Positions 33,915 to 45,172 of a stretch of DNA of 64,000 bases are shown here, piece by piece. The position numbers and the translations under genes were made by a program. Source of the DNA: Piezodorus guildinii. Its lineage: Eukaryota; Arthropoda; Insecta; Hemiptera; Pentatomidae. The stretch spans positions 170,955,341 through 171,019,340 of the forward strand of contig CM041293.1 in assembly GCA_023052935.1 (NCBI GenBank), given 5' to 3'. Below the pieces are notes generated by a model. The model was not told where the DNA came from and ran no database searches. It worked only from the letters and a program-made list of their open reading frames with translations. Every line of letters begins with the position of its first letter. Within the stretch, counting starts at the first letter, position 1.

Positions 33915-34523
33915 CTATTGTTTGCGGGGAGAAAGCTGTGAGGTGACAAATATATCAAGGATATCCGGACGTTTTTTGAGAGATGTAGGCCAGTAAGTAG
34001 GGTTCATGGGCGAGAGGATAGAATAACTATTGGAGTTTGAGACGGCAGAAAGGATATTACCACGAGTGTTGGACGTTCGACAACCCCACCGTTGGTGTTT
34101 AGCGTTGTAGTCTCCTCCGGCAATAAAGCGCGGACCAAGGGATAGAAAAAAGGAATTAAGAAGGGTGTGGGAAATGGAATTTCCAGGAGGACAGTATACA
34201 GCTGCGAGAGTTACATGGAAAGGACGAGCTGAAATGATTAGAGAGGTTGATTGTATAGCGTCAGTTGGAGTAGACGGAACAAGGGAATGGGGTATGGATT
34301 TATGAATAAGGATGCCAGAACCAGCATGGGCAGTGTTGTCAGGATGGTCTGTTCTGTAAGTAATGTAGTCTCGTATGTAAAAACGTGATCGTTGAGTGAA
34401 GTGAGTTTCAGTCAGTAGTGCTATGTCTATGTGATTGTCATGCAGGAATAGGTCCAGTTCGTCACGGTGGTTATGCAGGCCGTTAGCGTTCCACAAGAGG
34501 ATAGCTAGAGGCTTTACACTCAT
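33915..34523 (-). pseudogene. LINE ORF2, endonuclease domain
   Basis: Begins MSVKPLAILLWNANGL and contains LTETHF (catalytic E), YRTDHPDNTAHAGSGILIHK, AAVYCPPG, FIAGGDYNAKHQRWGCR (catalytic D and N) and PTYWPTSLKKRPDILDIFV. This is the APE-type endonuclease that nicks target DNA for target-primed reverse transcription. A frameshift near 33930 separates it from the SSDHSPVLL box and the RT, which follow in the next frame. Confidence 0.92.
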
Positions 34524-36137
34524 CGTGAGACATTGAACGGGATTTCAGAAAGGATTCGAGTGAGAAGGGTGATAAGAGGTCTTATGGTTTCTTGAAGGTC
34601 TGAAAGGAAGGAATTCAGGATGGAGTATATGTCAGGTGAATTTGGATTAGTGAAGGGATTTGTATCAGTGGCATGAGGATTATGATTCGTTTGGGCATGA
34701 GGAATGTTTGTAGGCTGGGATCGCCGTGGGGTACGAGGAAGTACATTGGTTGATAATAGGGGAGGGGGATTTGGTTTTTGCTGGACATTAGGACGGGTAT
34801 GGACTTGATGAGATTGCTCCTGTGGTAACTTGACCTGCAATGGTAGATGATTGGAGGGAGTAGGTTGAAGTGGAACTTTAGGTTGCGGTTTGGAGTTCTG
34901 GGGTTTGGATTGAGAGGCCGGAGGCGCCTGACGACGAATTTGTTGATTCTTTGGGATGAACGGTGTCTTCGAGGGTTGAGGGGTTATAATCTTGTCTGCT
35001 GAGGTAGAAGGCTGGGGAGCGTTGTCTGCTTGACGTTGCTGAAGCTCAGGAAAATTCCTCGAATCATCGGAAAGAATTTGAGTGATAATTTGCTGCTCTA
35101 CGCTTCTTTGTTGCAAGTTATGAGTTCTCTGCTTAAGAAGGTTTTTGTAAATCACACAACCTTTATAGCTTGCAGGGTGTGCCTCACCGCAAAGAGCACA
35201 TTTAGCTGGCTCATTAGGCGATCTTGGGCAGGTGTCAGATGAGTGAGGACTGGCGCATTTGACGCACCTGGCCTGATGAAAACAGTAGGACTTGGTGTGG
35301 CCTAAGTTTTGACATTTCGTGCACTGTACTATAGTTGGTCTTTGTCTTGGTTGTTCAAATCGAATAACTGAATATAAAAGTCTTGTAACCTGAAATATGT
35401 CGGGGTTATTTTGTGCCGGCTCCAAATCTACAAAAAATAATGGTAGAGGGTATTTTTCGGAGGGGTGTAAGACGCATGAAACGTGTCTAACAGAGTGCCC
35501 TATCTCTTCTAGTCCTCGTTTAATTGCTTCAGTGGGGGTCGTTGAGTGGAGTCCTCTTAAGACCACCCTGTATGCTTTTTCCTGCCTCAACTGGTAACAG
35601 TGAAAGTCATAATTTTTGGAATTTAAATATTGTATAAGTTTTTTATAACTCTCTTTAGAGTTAGTGTTAATTTTGATATCGTTGAGCCTTGAGAAACATC
35701 TGAAGTTAGGCTGACCGATCAAGTCGGTGATTTCTTGACCGAAAGTCATGAAGTTGTTGATGTTACTAACAAATATGGGGGGTGGCTCTGGGATCGCTTG
35801 AGAAATATTCGCTGCAACTGGAACGTTACTGGCTGATGTAGAAGGCGGTGTCTTAGAGGAGGATGGGGCGGCTGAGATAGCCGGACCCGTGAGTTCATTT
35901 TTGCTGGCTGCAGTGGTACTGCGAGTTTTAGGAGGTGAATTGTTTTGATTAATTGCCTGTTTAGTTTTGGCCGATTTGTTTTTTTTTTTTGTTAGGTGAA
36001 TCCCCAAGCCCGGGATTTGAGTTTCGTTGCCTTTTGTGTCGTGTCCGCTGTAGGTATTGCGAATCAGACTCGCTTATCTCGGAGAAGGGTGTTTCTTCGG
36101 CCGAGTCGTCACAAGATGTATTCATGTCAGGATCCAT
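34520..36137 (-). pseudogene. LINE ORF1 (gag-like, zinc knuckles)
   Basis: Nucleic-acid-binding ORF1 product of the LINE. The natural ATG is probably 36137-36135 (MDPDMNTSCDDSAEE...). The frame then slips at a run of 12 A (35991-36002 region), after which about 490 codons stay open. The central part has the PRE_C2HC region and three CCHC knuckles: CTKCQNLGHTKSYC, CVKCASPHSSDTC and CALCGEAHPASYKGC. The C-terminal third is rich in P, Q, N and S. The stop overlaps the start of ORF2 (ATGA-type overlap at 34520-34523). Confidence 0.9.
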
Positions 36138-36777
36138 GAATAAAACATACGCCGTAAAGAGAGAAAAATAATTTAAAAAAATAAATTCAAAAAAAAAAAA
36201 AAAAAAAAAGTATATACTTTTACAAATTAATAAAATTTACTACTTAAATTAAAAAGTACCTAAAAAACAAAAAAAAAGTATCTAAACTAATAAAACTATT
36301 TACAATATTATATACAAATAACATAAAAATTAAAAAACACATAATTAATTAATAACAACTAAGTAATAAAAAATGAAAAGTCTTCTAGAAGGAAAAAAAA
36401 AAAAAAATTAATAATAATAAAATAAAATAGTCTTTGAGAATAAATCTAGAAAATATATATACAAGTCCTTCGTTACGATCTCGTAGCTGACAACAGTCCT
36501 GACCGAGACCTTATAAACACGATAAGGTGTACAGAAGGGATTTATCCCCTCCTCTTATCTAGTCCAGGCAGTCAACAGTCTATTACGTGCGTTATGAAAA
36601 TAAGTGCACTCACCTCTATGTGCGATTGTTAATGGGTTCATTAGTTCAAAAACTCACTAATCACAAGTTTTGGTAGATGAAACATCAATAACAGCGAGAT
36701 GGCAAAGTAATAGTCACAGAGCGATACGTAAGTGGTACATTACTAGCGGCCATGACACTTTGACTCATCTTGTATTT

Positions 36778-36979
36778 AACTTATATTTCTTATTATTATT
36801 GAAAAATATGTAAACAATTATATCTCACCAAAAATTCAAAATTAAATTACTTGTAAAACATTTTCAATCATTTTACTACAAAATGATAAAGCTATGTTTT
36901 TCAAAACGCGAGCCAGGCCTACCGGTTTACAACGCCGCCTATTTAGCCACAATCAATCATTTCTTTTAAGGTCTCTCTA
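36778..36979. other. short unannotated flank of the LINE
   Basis: AT-rich sequence on the other side of the LINE target duplication. It presumably continues the pre-insertion locus from 31690. Nothing recognised. Confidence 0.5.
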
Positions 36980-37154
36980 GTTCAGGCATTTTCGATGATC
37001 TTATCTGGAGAGGATGTATTTTCGGTTAAAAAAAATTGTTTTCTACACATTTTTTGATAATCTAAATACTGAAAGTTTCTAAAAAACAGCTTATAATTTT
37101 TTTCATATTGTTTCACCACTTGGAAAAAATCGAAAAAAATCTTCAGTACAGAAG

Positions 37155-37188
<34 letters not shown>

Positions 37189-37570
37189 TTCACCCATACC
37201 TCGCCTTTGAAGGCTATACGGGGGTTTCTCAGACCAGGGAGTGAGGGCGGGGTATAAATGCCGAGATAAAAGTCCTCCCGGTACTGAGACTCGAACTCAT
37301 AATATTATGGTTTCCAATTTTTGGTTCTCTGTGGTTGCTAGGCAACGCGCGTCAACGTAACGCGCGCTAACCTACTCGGCTACCCCGCCCCCCCCCCCCA
37401 GGGTACAGTACAGAAGAGCATAAAAGACATTTTCTAACAAAATTCGGTGAGAGACACCTTTTTTTTCTTTTCGAATTATTTTTATTCATCACCAAATTGA
37501 TCCCCCAAGTTTGAGTCAAACAAGCCTGGGGACAGATTTACCATCCTAACCCGGCTATGCCCTTTTGGAA
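36980..37570 (-). repeat. Rpt-C copy 2 (inverted), split by a SINE
   Basis: Minus-strand counterpart of 31255-31690 (GTTAGGATGGTAAATCTG, TTTGACTCAAACTTGGGG, GATCAATTTGGTGATGAAT, AGAAAATGTCTTTTATGCTC). It is interrupted at 37158-37406 by a tRNA-derived SINE. Confidence 0.7.
37158..37406 (-). mobile_element. tRNA-derived SINE with 13-bp target duplication
   Basis: Flanked by AGTACAGAAGAGC at 37145-37157 and 37407-37419. The poly(A) tail is the T-run from 37158. The minus strand starts with a C/G-rich head, then GGGTAGCCGAGTAGGTTAGC (A box) and ATGAGTTCGAGTCTCAGTA (B box, about 37286-37298). Between them sits an unusual GC-rich insert containing GTTGCCTAGCAACCAC. The body ends TTTGAAGGCGAGGTATGGG before the tail. 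Confidence 0.9.
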
Positions 37571-38272
37571 CATGAATAGCCAACAAATCTGTTGGAAATT
37601 TCGAACAAGGTGACACTGCTATTTCAAAATTATCAAAAACAAGGGGAAAAAAATCTGTTTCTAGGTCACCCAAATCTTAAAATGACATGTTCCCCCACCA
37701 CTCTCGTTTTTATCTAGGCGGCCCTGGATATGGCACTCTTAAGATAAATTGCGAAGTAAAAATCACATCTCTAAATTTGAATGCAGGAGACAGACATGCA
37801 ATATTTTTTTCAATGACATACCTTTTCCATCGGAGTACCATGTGAGAAAAAGTAATTAAGAACAACTACAACTAAATTCTGGTTCCATGTAACAAATTTC
37901 TTACTATAAATTAATAGTTTCGATTAATGAAACACAACTAAAGCAGACTAAACGAGAATAAGAACAGATCAAGGGATGCGTTATCTCCCCATGCATGTGC
38001 GTTTGTTTGTTGAGCGATAATGGTATTCACGAGACCGCCGGAAGAGGAACTGAATTATCATATCGAATCTATTCAGCAGTATTAGATAGGTTATTAAACT
38101 TTTCCCATAAATTTCGATAATGTAACTAGCTGAACCAGCAAACTTTGTAAAAGGTTATTTAGTAATTTGTAAATAAAATAATATTTTTTCTAAAATCTTT
38201 AGCTTTCCCAGGATATATTGTATTATACACAGACATGGTCATATAAATTGCATCATCAATGCTTTAATTTTT
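37571..38272. other. unannotated intergenic stretch
   Basis: No exon, RNA gene or repeat recognised, apart from the final ~100 bp, which resemble Rpt-A internal sequence (CTAAAATCTTTAGCTTTCC at about 38190). Confidence 0.45.
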
Positions 38273-39166
38273 ACTTTCGTTAACTATATATAGTAAGGGG
38301 AAGTATTGCGATCGTGAAAATTTTCGAATTCCAGTTTTCAACGGAAATACACGTTTTAGGGTCCCCTGAGTCCAAATAACCAAGTCCCGCAAAAAGGTCT
38401 GTGTGTGTGTGTGTGTAACTCCCGGGCGGAAACGGTAAGTCCTATGAAACTGAAATTTCATATTTAAGACAACTATACGCCCGAGACGTGACAAAACTTT
38501 TTTCATCAAAATGAGCTAATCAGAAGAGGCACTTTATACCATGCATTTTGCACTTTTTTTCGATTTTCTCAAAAAGGTTTTTTACGATTTTGATTAAACT
38601 CGCTATATCGATGTAAAATTTAATGAGCTTTAATATCATGTTGGTTTTATACTGATTAAAATGGTCTGACAGGGCTTAAATGCCGATATTTTAAATTTTT
38701 TTCTTCTTAAGTACCTTTAATTTTGTATATTTCATAAAAAAACAAAACATATTATGTAGTTAGCATTGATAAATAACAGCTAAGTATGAATGTTGAGCAA
38801 ATTTGAAAAGCAACTAAAGGAGAAAACTGAAATAAAAAATTTTAATGCAAGTTTTCGTATTTGAACATAAGAACAGTAATATACATGTGTAATATACCGT
38901 TGGATAGCTAAAGATTTAAAAAAAAAAAAAATTATCTAATACACAAGAGCTTGTAAAATTTAATAGAGAGTGATAAAAAGCAGATAAAAGTGATTGTTTT
39001 AAATAAACATAGAATAGATTTTTTAATAAACTTATGTTTATAAAGAAATTTAATTTAATTTATTCTTTAATGGTTTCCCTCATTTTTATCTCTTATTGTA
39101 CTTGAAAATTTTTTAATTGATTTTAAAAACGGAGGTAAGTGAAAGTCGTGTGTTGCCCGCACCAGA
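38273..39166 (-). repeat. Rpt-A, full-length copy, minus orientation
   Basis: Plus strand from ACTTTCGTTAACTATATATA to GTTGCCCGCACCAGA, 894 bp. The terminal palindrome, (TG)n tract (38400-38417) and internal landmarks are present. Only six T separate it from the next Rpt-A start at 39173. Confidence 0.9.
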
Positions 39167-39172
39167 TTTTTT

Positions 39173-39292
39173 ACTTTCACTTACCTATTGTATATATAGC
39201 TAGGCAAAGTATTGCGATCGTAAGCTTGTAAATATTGATTAAGAGTGATGAAAAGTCGACAAAACTAACTGATTATTTTAGACTAGCTGTGA
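39173..39292 (-). repeat. Rpt-A fragment, head-to-tail with the previous copy
   Basis: Starts ACTTTCACTTACCTATTGTA and has an internal deletion (GCGATCGTAAGCTTGTAAAT joins distant parts of the family). It is then interrupted by the Helitron that begins with CTAG at 39293. Confidence 0.75.
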
Positions 39293-39830
39293 CCCGCAGC
39301 TTTGCTCACGAATATTGCATTTCGTATTAATTTATGTGCGTTAATGGTAAGAGTGGCTATAATAAATATCAACTATCAGCTACTCTTTGTTATTATTTAA
39401 AGTCCGATCTAGACTTCTTCCTGTCAGATTTACAATAGCAAACCGGTATAAGTAGTTATACCTATAATCACTCAATATGTAAAAATAATAGTCACAAACC
39501 GTTGGCAACCTAAATGTGAATTAATGACATTCGTCGGTGAAACCTTACACCTGAATCACTCGAGTTTTTTTAGAATTCAGAAATAATGTTCTATGATGTT
39601 ATTTAAATTAATAGTTTGTTAGCCAATTGCAATAATTAAAAAAACAAAAAAACAATTGAATATATTTTCTAAAGAACCTATACAAGAAACAGATATGAAA
39701 CGCAATATGCTAAAAAGGGTCGATCCCCTGTATGTAGTGGCCAGCCTGGTGCCATTAAGATTTTTTAATGGGAGTAAAAAAACTCTTGGTTAAGCCAGGG
39801 GGACGTAAAATGGTGGTCCCAAGCCTTTGC
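39293..39830 (-). mobile_element. Helitron, 3' half, minus orientation
   Basis: The plus strand begins CTAGCTGTGACCCGCAGC, the reverse complement of the CTAG 3' end seen at 26399 and 59684, followed by the shared GCAATATTCG, AATTAATACGAAAT and GAAGAAGTCTAGATCGG regions in reverse. The 5' end (TCTATACTAATATT) is missing and there is no RTE cargo. The right boundary is approximate. Confidence 0.75.
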
Positions 39831-40175
39831 TATATTATGAACTCGTAATCATCTCTACCCTAACTAAACATAGACAGGCAAAACTTATTTATCATACAAC
39901 TAGCCATAACAGTATAAAAGTGACGTTAAACGATAGATAACAACAGCAATATGCATACATATATTTGTTATAAAATCTTAGTGCCTTTGCTAATACATAT
40001 CAGATTAAGACGATTTTACGTCCAGGTTGTTAGAAATTTGATGTTTCAAATGAGTACTTATAATTTTTTAGGAGACGTTTAGTTTTTGTGTTATTCAAAA
40101 ACCAATTTTGTAAAAGGTTTTAGACCTTTCAACCACTTGTAGGGCGAAGATTTTCAGATCCATCCTTCTTTTATT
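39831..40175. other. unannotated stretch between Helitron and Rpt-A
   Basis: No recognisable coding or repeat signal; AT-rich. Confidence 0.4.
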
Positions 40176-40925
40176 ACTTTCACTTACTATATATAATAAG
40201 GGAAAGTATTGCGATCGTGAAAATTTTCAAATTCCAGTTTCCAACGGAAATACACGTTTTAGGGTCCCCTGAGTCCAAATAACCCAGTCCCGCAAAAAGG
40301 TCTGTGTGTGGGTGTGTGGTAACTCCCGGGCGGAAACGGTAAGTCCTATGAAACTGAAATTTCGTATTTAAGACAACTATACACCCGAAATGTTACAAAA
40401 TCTTTTTCATCAAAATGAGCTCACCAGAAGAGGCACTTTATACTATGCATTTTGCACCTTTGCATTAATGGGCTTTAAGATCATGTAGGTTTTATTCTGA
40501 TTAAAATGGTCTGACAGGGCTTAAATGCTGATATTTTAAATTTTCTTTCCCTAAACTACCTTTAATTTTGTAGATTCAATAATTTTCATTTCATATTTAA
40601 GACAAATATACCCCCGAGGATATAGGGTCCCCTGAGTAACAGGTAAATACATAAGTTGAACGAAATCGATATCCAACTAAAGGAGAAACTGCAAAAAATA
40701 TCTGTTTAATGCAATATTTTTTTTTTTTTTAACTTAAACAAAAAATATACATGTATTATAATATACCGTTGGAATGCTAAAGACTTAAAAAAAAATCTTC
40801 TTAGTACAAAAAATATTATACATACTATTGTAAAGGTAACGGAGAGTGATAAAAAGCCGATAATACTAAGTGATTATTTTAGATAATAATATAATAGATT
40901 TTTTAATAAAACAAATGTTTCTTTA

Positions 40926-41147
40926 GAAGGAGGAAATTCCAATTTGGATCTGCTGCTCAACTTCGCTGAGTTGCTACAGTACACAGCATACCGCATCAAT
41001 CCCGAAGACAATCTTAAAGAAGAAAATAGAGAGAGATTCCGCCAAATAGGAAATACATATATTTTACTAATTTTGAAATCGATCATGGACATCCGAAAAT
41101 CCAGACCAGCCTCAATATATATGGTGATGCAGGATTCCCAGTGAGTC
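40926..41147 (+). other. coding-looking fragment of unknown origin
   Basis: Open frame in the plus strand: NSNLDLLLNFAELLQYTAYR, INPEDNLKEENRERFRQIGN, TYILLILKSIMDIRKSRPAS. It has mixed hydrophobic and charged helical character and balanced codon use unlike the surrounding AT-rich repeats. I do not recognise the protein. It could be a captured host exon or part of a TE protein. It meets the R2-type LINE fragment tail-to-tail at about 41110. Confidence 0.35.
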
Positions 41148-41532
41148 CAAGATTATGGTCTCGGCCATGTTTTGCATCTCATTTCTTCCGAGTCCATAGT
41201 TCTCTAAAAATAATGCAGTGGCTACTGGGATGGTTCCTCTGCTTCCGAACCAAAGTCCCACGACTGTAAATTCCGTTTCGCCGAACTCCTCACGAAATTT
41301 TTCAGGTATGGAATACATTTTGTATAAATGTTCTCTTTCTCCTCTTGCCTTGTTCCTGGTCATTTGTTTCATATCTGATAGTGGGGTCCACTATCAGTGC
41401 TTCATTTTTTGTGGCATTAAACGCCAAGATATCCACAAATCTTGTCGACCCATCTGTATCAAGGCAAAAAACTTCCTGAAAACATTTATACTTTTTCACT
41501 TCCAAAAGTTCTGCTATTTCTTTCTTTTCCAT
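41112..41532 (-). mobile_element. R2-type LINE, C-terminal endonuclease-like domain, second copy
   Basis: The minus strand reads EVFCLDTDGSTRFVDILAF, ALIVDPTIRYETNDQEQG, then after a frameshift [26 protein letters not shown] and LGILHHHIY before a stop. It aligns with 16530-16890 throughout ([46 protein letters not shown]) but the two are clearly different subfamilies. The N-terminal zinc knuckle and RT are absent. Domain assignment as in the 16-kb copy. Confidence 0.65.
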
Positions 41533-41798
41533 TTAATTAATTCTGTAATAGTTTCACTAATTTTTATATCTAACTGTATTTGAAAAAATATTATCCCATA
41601 CACAAAGTTGTTAAAGGTGACGAATAATAATAATGAAGTGACACGTATAGGGAATAAACTTATTACAGAATGAAAATTTTATATATTTACATTATTTAAA
41701 CTAAATCATATGTTTCCAACGAAAATGAGTAAGTGAGAATCGTGTGTTGCCAGCACCAGATTTTTAAAAACATTATGTTTAATTATTGAAACATTTTT

Positions 41799-42545
41799 AC
41801 TTTCACTTACCTATATATGGAATTTATAGTAAGGAAAAATATTGCGATCGTGAAAATTTTTAAATTATAGTTTTTAATGGAAATACACGTTTTAAGGTCC
41901 CCTGAGTCCAAATGACTAAGTCCCACAAAAAGGTCTGTGTGTGTCGTGCGCTTAAACGAAAAGTCCTATGAAACTGAAATGTCATATTTGAGACAACGAT
42001 ACGCCCGAGATGTGACAACTTTTTTACTAAAATCAGCTAACCAGAAAGAACTACTTTATTTCGCACATTTTTACGATTTTCTCAAAAACGGCTTTAACGA
42101 TTTCAATTTAACTCTCTATATCGACGTATAATTTAATGGGCTTTAATTCCGTGTAGGTTCCATTCTGATTGAAATGGTCTAAAAGGGCTTAAATGCCGAT
42201 ATTTTTTACGTCTAAAGTACCTTTGATTTTGTACATCCTTTAAAAATGACTATATTATCTTGTTACCACTGATGAAAAACAGGTAAATATATAAGTTGAA
42301 CGAATTCGATACCCAATTAAAGGAGAAAATTGAAAACTACTTTTTTAATGCAATTTTTTGTCTTTGAACATAAGAACAGTAATATAAACGTATAATATAC
42401 CGCTGGAATGCTAAAGATTTTAGAAAAAACATTTTTTTATACAGACTATTGTAAAAGTTAACGGAGAGTGACGAGAAGCCGATAAAACAAACTGATTATC
42501 GAAGATAATAATATAATAGATTATTTAATAAAACACATATTTGTT
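41799..42545 (-). repeat. Rpt-A, minus orientation, 3'-part copy
   Basis: Starts ACTTTCACTTACCTATATAT and follows the family for about 750 bp to AAAACACATATTTGTTTTAAG, then stops. The other end (GTTGCCCGCACCAGA) is absent. Confidence 0.85.
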
Positions 42546-42669
42546 TTAAGAACCTATGTAACTAAATGTTTACCAAATAGGATTTGAAACCAAAACTTAA
42601 GGGTCATATGTTATACAAATTAATCTTTAATAATTTATTTTCGTTTCTAAATTTGTTTGACAATTTTTA

Positions 42670-43262
42670 AATTAAATTTGTATACGCTGGGCTATCCGTG
42701 AAAGAATAGTACTTCCAAGTGACAACTCAAAATTGAGGGTGGTTCTATTGAAGTAAATAAGTGGACTGTATAGATTTAAAATAAATAAAAATAATGAAAG
42801 CAAACGACAAATCACAATACATTTAATTCACTGAAATACATATGAACAAGATAAGGAACAAATTAACCTAATAAATTTATACAAGATAAGGAACAAATTA
42901 ACCTAATAAATTTATATAAGAAAAAATTAACCTAATTATAATTAAACAGCTGTAAGAAAATGTAGGAAACAAAATAAACCTAATTAAAATATTGTAAAAA
43001 TAGAAGAAACAAACTTAACTTAATTAATGCTTAAAGATGTAAAAAAAATAGTTATAAAATTAAACAGTTTCTTGAATAAGAATTAAGAAATTAAATGTTC
43101 CATTAATTAAATTCGTTTCCAAACGTTCAAACGTTGAGAGAAATCTTGGGTCTATATACCGCACATCTTCACCGCTCAGACGCTAGCTTAAGACTCGACT
43201 GGCACGAGGCAGTCAAAAAACAATTGAAGTACGATCGTCTTCTGTCTTTCTCTTCTACTGCT
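42670..43262 (-). repeat. Rpt-B copy 2 (inverted)
   Basis: Reverse of 20010-20660: GCTGGGCTATCCGTGAAAG, AAGTGGACTGTATAGATTTA, CACCGCTCAGACGC and TCTTTCTCTTCTACTG occur in the opposite order. Internal short duplications (ATACAAGATAAGGAACAAAT twice) are present. It abuts the large foldback element. Confidence 0.75.
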
Positions 43263-43272
43263 CTCGTTTATA

Positions 43273-43515
43273 GCTTTTTTCAGTCAAATTCATAATTTTT
43301 TCAGTCAAATTCATAATTTTTTCAATCAAATTCATAATTTTTTCAGTCAAATTCATAATTTTTTCAGTCAATTTCATAATTTTTTCAGTCAAATTCATAA
43401 TTTTTTCAATCAAATTCATAATTTTTTCAATCAAATTCATAATTTTTTCAATCAAATTCATAATTTTTTCAATCAAATTCATAATTTTTTCAGTCAATTT
43501 CATAATTTCTTGTAC
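43273..43515. repeat. 21-bp tandem array, left arm of the large foldback
   Basis: Eleven units of CAGTCAAATTCATAA plus six T, with CAGTC/CAATC and AAATTC/AATTTC variants. It gives a false seven-residue periodic frame on the minus strand. Confidence 0.92.
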
Positions 43516-45014
43516 CCATTTTATAAAGTTAATATAATGAGGTTTTGCTACCAAGAACTTAACATTTTTATTAAAACTCGTTGTTGTTTATCCATTTATC
43601 GTCACTTTATGTTACTGTGCTTAATCCGACGGTACAGCGGGAGTCCTAAGTTTTGCTTACCTAGGTTTACTCTTAAGTAAACCTGGGTAGGCAAAACTTA
43701 GGGATCTTTTACGAATTCCACTTATTAAATCTTTTAAGAGTCATCTGTGGTGCACAAATATAGGATCTGCTGGTTTTAGACTTGCGACCTTAAGCATAGA
43801 AGGCTGTTATGCTAGCCACTACTCCACAGGTGACCCTAAATGCATTGAACAAGGTGTTTGAATCTGCCGGGTTTAAACACGCGACTTTGGACATATTAAT
43901 CTTTAACTCCTTGCTGAATACATCCAGGGTCACCTGTGGATTAGTGGCTAACATAACAGTCTCTTTTAAAGGACGAAATAACCAAGGATTTTTACTCCCT
44001 AAAAACAAACATAGGGCCATCTGCCAAGTATGAACTCGCGATCTAGGGGATAGAAGGATGTTATGCTAGCCACTACTCCACAGGTGACCTTCGATGCATT
44101 AAAAAAAAGTGTTTAAATCTGCCGGGTTTGAACCTGTGACCTTAGACATATTAATCCTTAACACCTTTTTGAATGCATAAAGGATCACCTGTGGAGTAGT
44201 GGCTAGCATAACAGCTCTCTATGCTTAAGGTCGAAAGTTCAAAACCAGCATATGGCCCTATATTTCCTTTTAGGGAGTAAACATCCATGGTTATTTCGTA
44301 CTTTAAAAGAGGCTGTTTTGCTAGCCACTACTCCACAGGTGACCCTGGATGTATTCAGCAAGGAGTTAAGGATTAATATTTCTAAGGTCACGGGTTCAAA
44401 CCCGGCAGATTCAAACACTTTGTTGAATGCATCGAGGGTCACCTGTGGTGCAGTGGCTAGCATAACATCCTTATATCCACTAGATCACTAGTTCATACCT
44501 ATCAGATAGCTCTATATTTGCTTTTAGGGAGTAAAAATCCTTGGTTATTTCGTCCTTTAAACGAGGCTGTTATGCTAGCCACTAATCCACAGGTGACCCT
44601 GGATGTATTCAGCAAGGAGTTAAAGATTAATATGTCCAAAGTCACGTGTTTAAACCCGGCAGATTTAAACACCTTGTTGAATGCATTTAGGGACACCTGT
44701 GGAGTAGTGGCTAGCATAACAGCCTTCTATGCGTAAGGTCGCAAGTCTAAAACCAGCAGATCCTTCTATATTTGTGCACCACAGATGACTCTTAAAAGAT
44801 TTAATAAGTGGAACTCGTAAAAGATCCCTAAGTTTTGCCTACCCAGGTTCACTTAAGAGTAAACCTGGGTAGGCAAAACTTAGGACTCCCGCTGTACCGT
44901 CGGATTAAGCACAGTAACATAAAGTGACGATAAATGGATAAACAACAACGAGTTTTAATAAAAATGTTAAGTTCTTGGTAGCAAAACCTCATTAAATTAA
45001 CTTTATAAAATGGG

Positions 45015-45172
45015 TACAAGAAATTATGAAATTGACTGAAAAAATTATGAATTTTATTGAAAAAATTATGAATTTGACTGAAAAAATTATGAAATTGACT
45101 GAAAAAATTATGAATTTGATTGAAAAAATTATGAATTTGACTGAAAAAATTATGAATTTGACTGAAAAAAAG
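45015..45172. repeat. 21-bp tandem array, right arm of the large foldback
   Basis: About seven units in inverted orientation relative to 43273-43515, ending at the element's right tip. Confidence 0.92.

Larger units (their letters stand above)
31701..36766 (-). mobile_element. full-length Jockey-type LINE, 5.07 kb, with 11-bp target duplication
   Basis: Flanked by ATCTTGTATTT at 31690-31700 and 36767-36777. The poly(A) tail is the T-run from 31701. The minus strand has a 5' UTR of about 630 nt, ORF1 with three zinc knuckles, then ORF2 with APE-type endonuclease, reverse transcriptase and C-terminus. The order and length are those of Jockey. ORF1 and ORF2 both carry frameshifts, so this copy is not active, but the target duplication and complete 5' end show a fairly recent insertion. 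Confidence 0.95.
40176..41760 (-). repeat. Rpt-A copy interrupted by a 0.6-kb chimeric insert
   Basis: Starts ACTTTCACTTACTATATATA and ends AGTGAGAATCGTGTGTTGCC, then AGCACCAGA. It follows the family to ATGTTTCTTTAG at 40925, is replaced by the insert 40926-41531, and resumes with TTAATTCTGTAATAGTTTCA. It also contains an internal mis-copy of its own middle (about 40580-40640). Confidence 0.8.

Noticed and set aside
33551..33946. 131-codon plus-strand frame
   Set aside because: Antisense to the LINE RT/endonuclease frame, which has clear catalytic motifs.
36007..36007. LINE ORF1 start at 36007
   Set aside because: The codon there is TTG; an ATG 130 nt upstream opens a frame that joins ORF1 only across a slip in the A12 run, which is the more likely natural start.
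43790..44736. Several similar 70-80 residue frames on both strands (MLATxPQVTLxAF..., LGSKNPWLFRPLK...)
   Set aside because: They are the two strands of the alternating tRNA-like modules of the foldback element, not a protein family.
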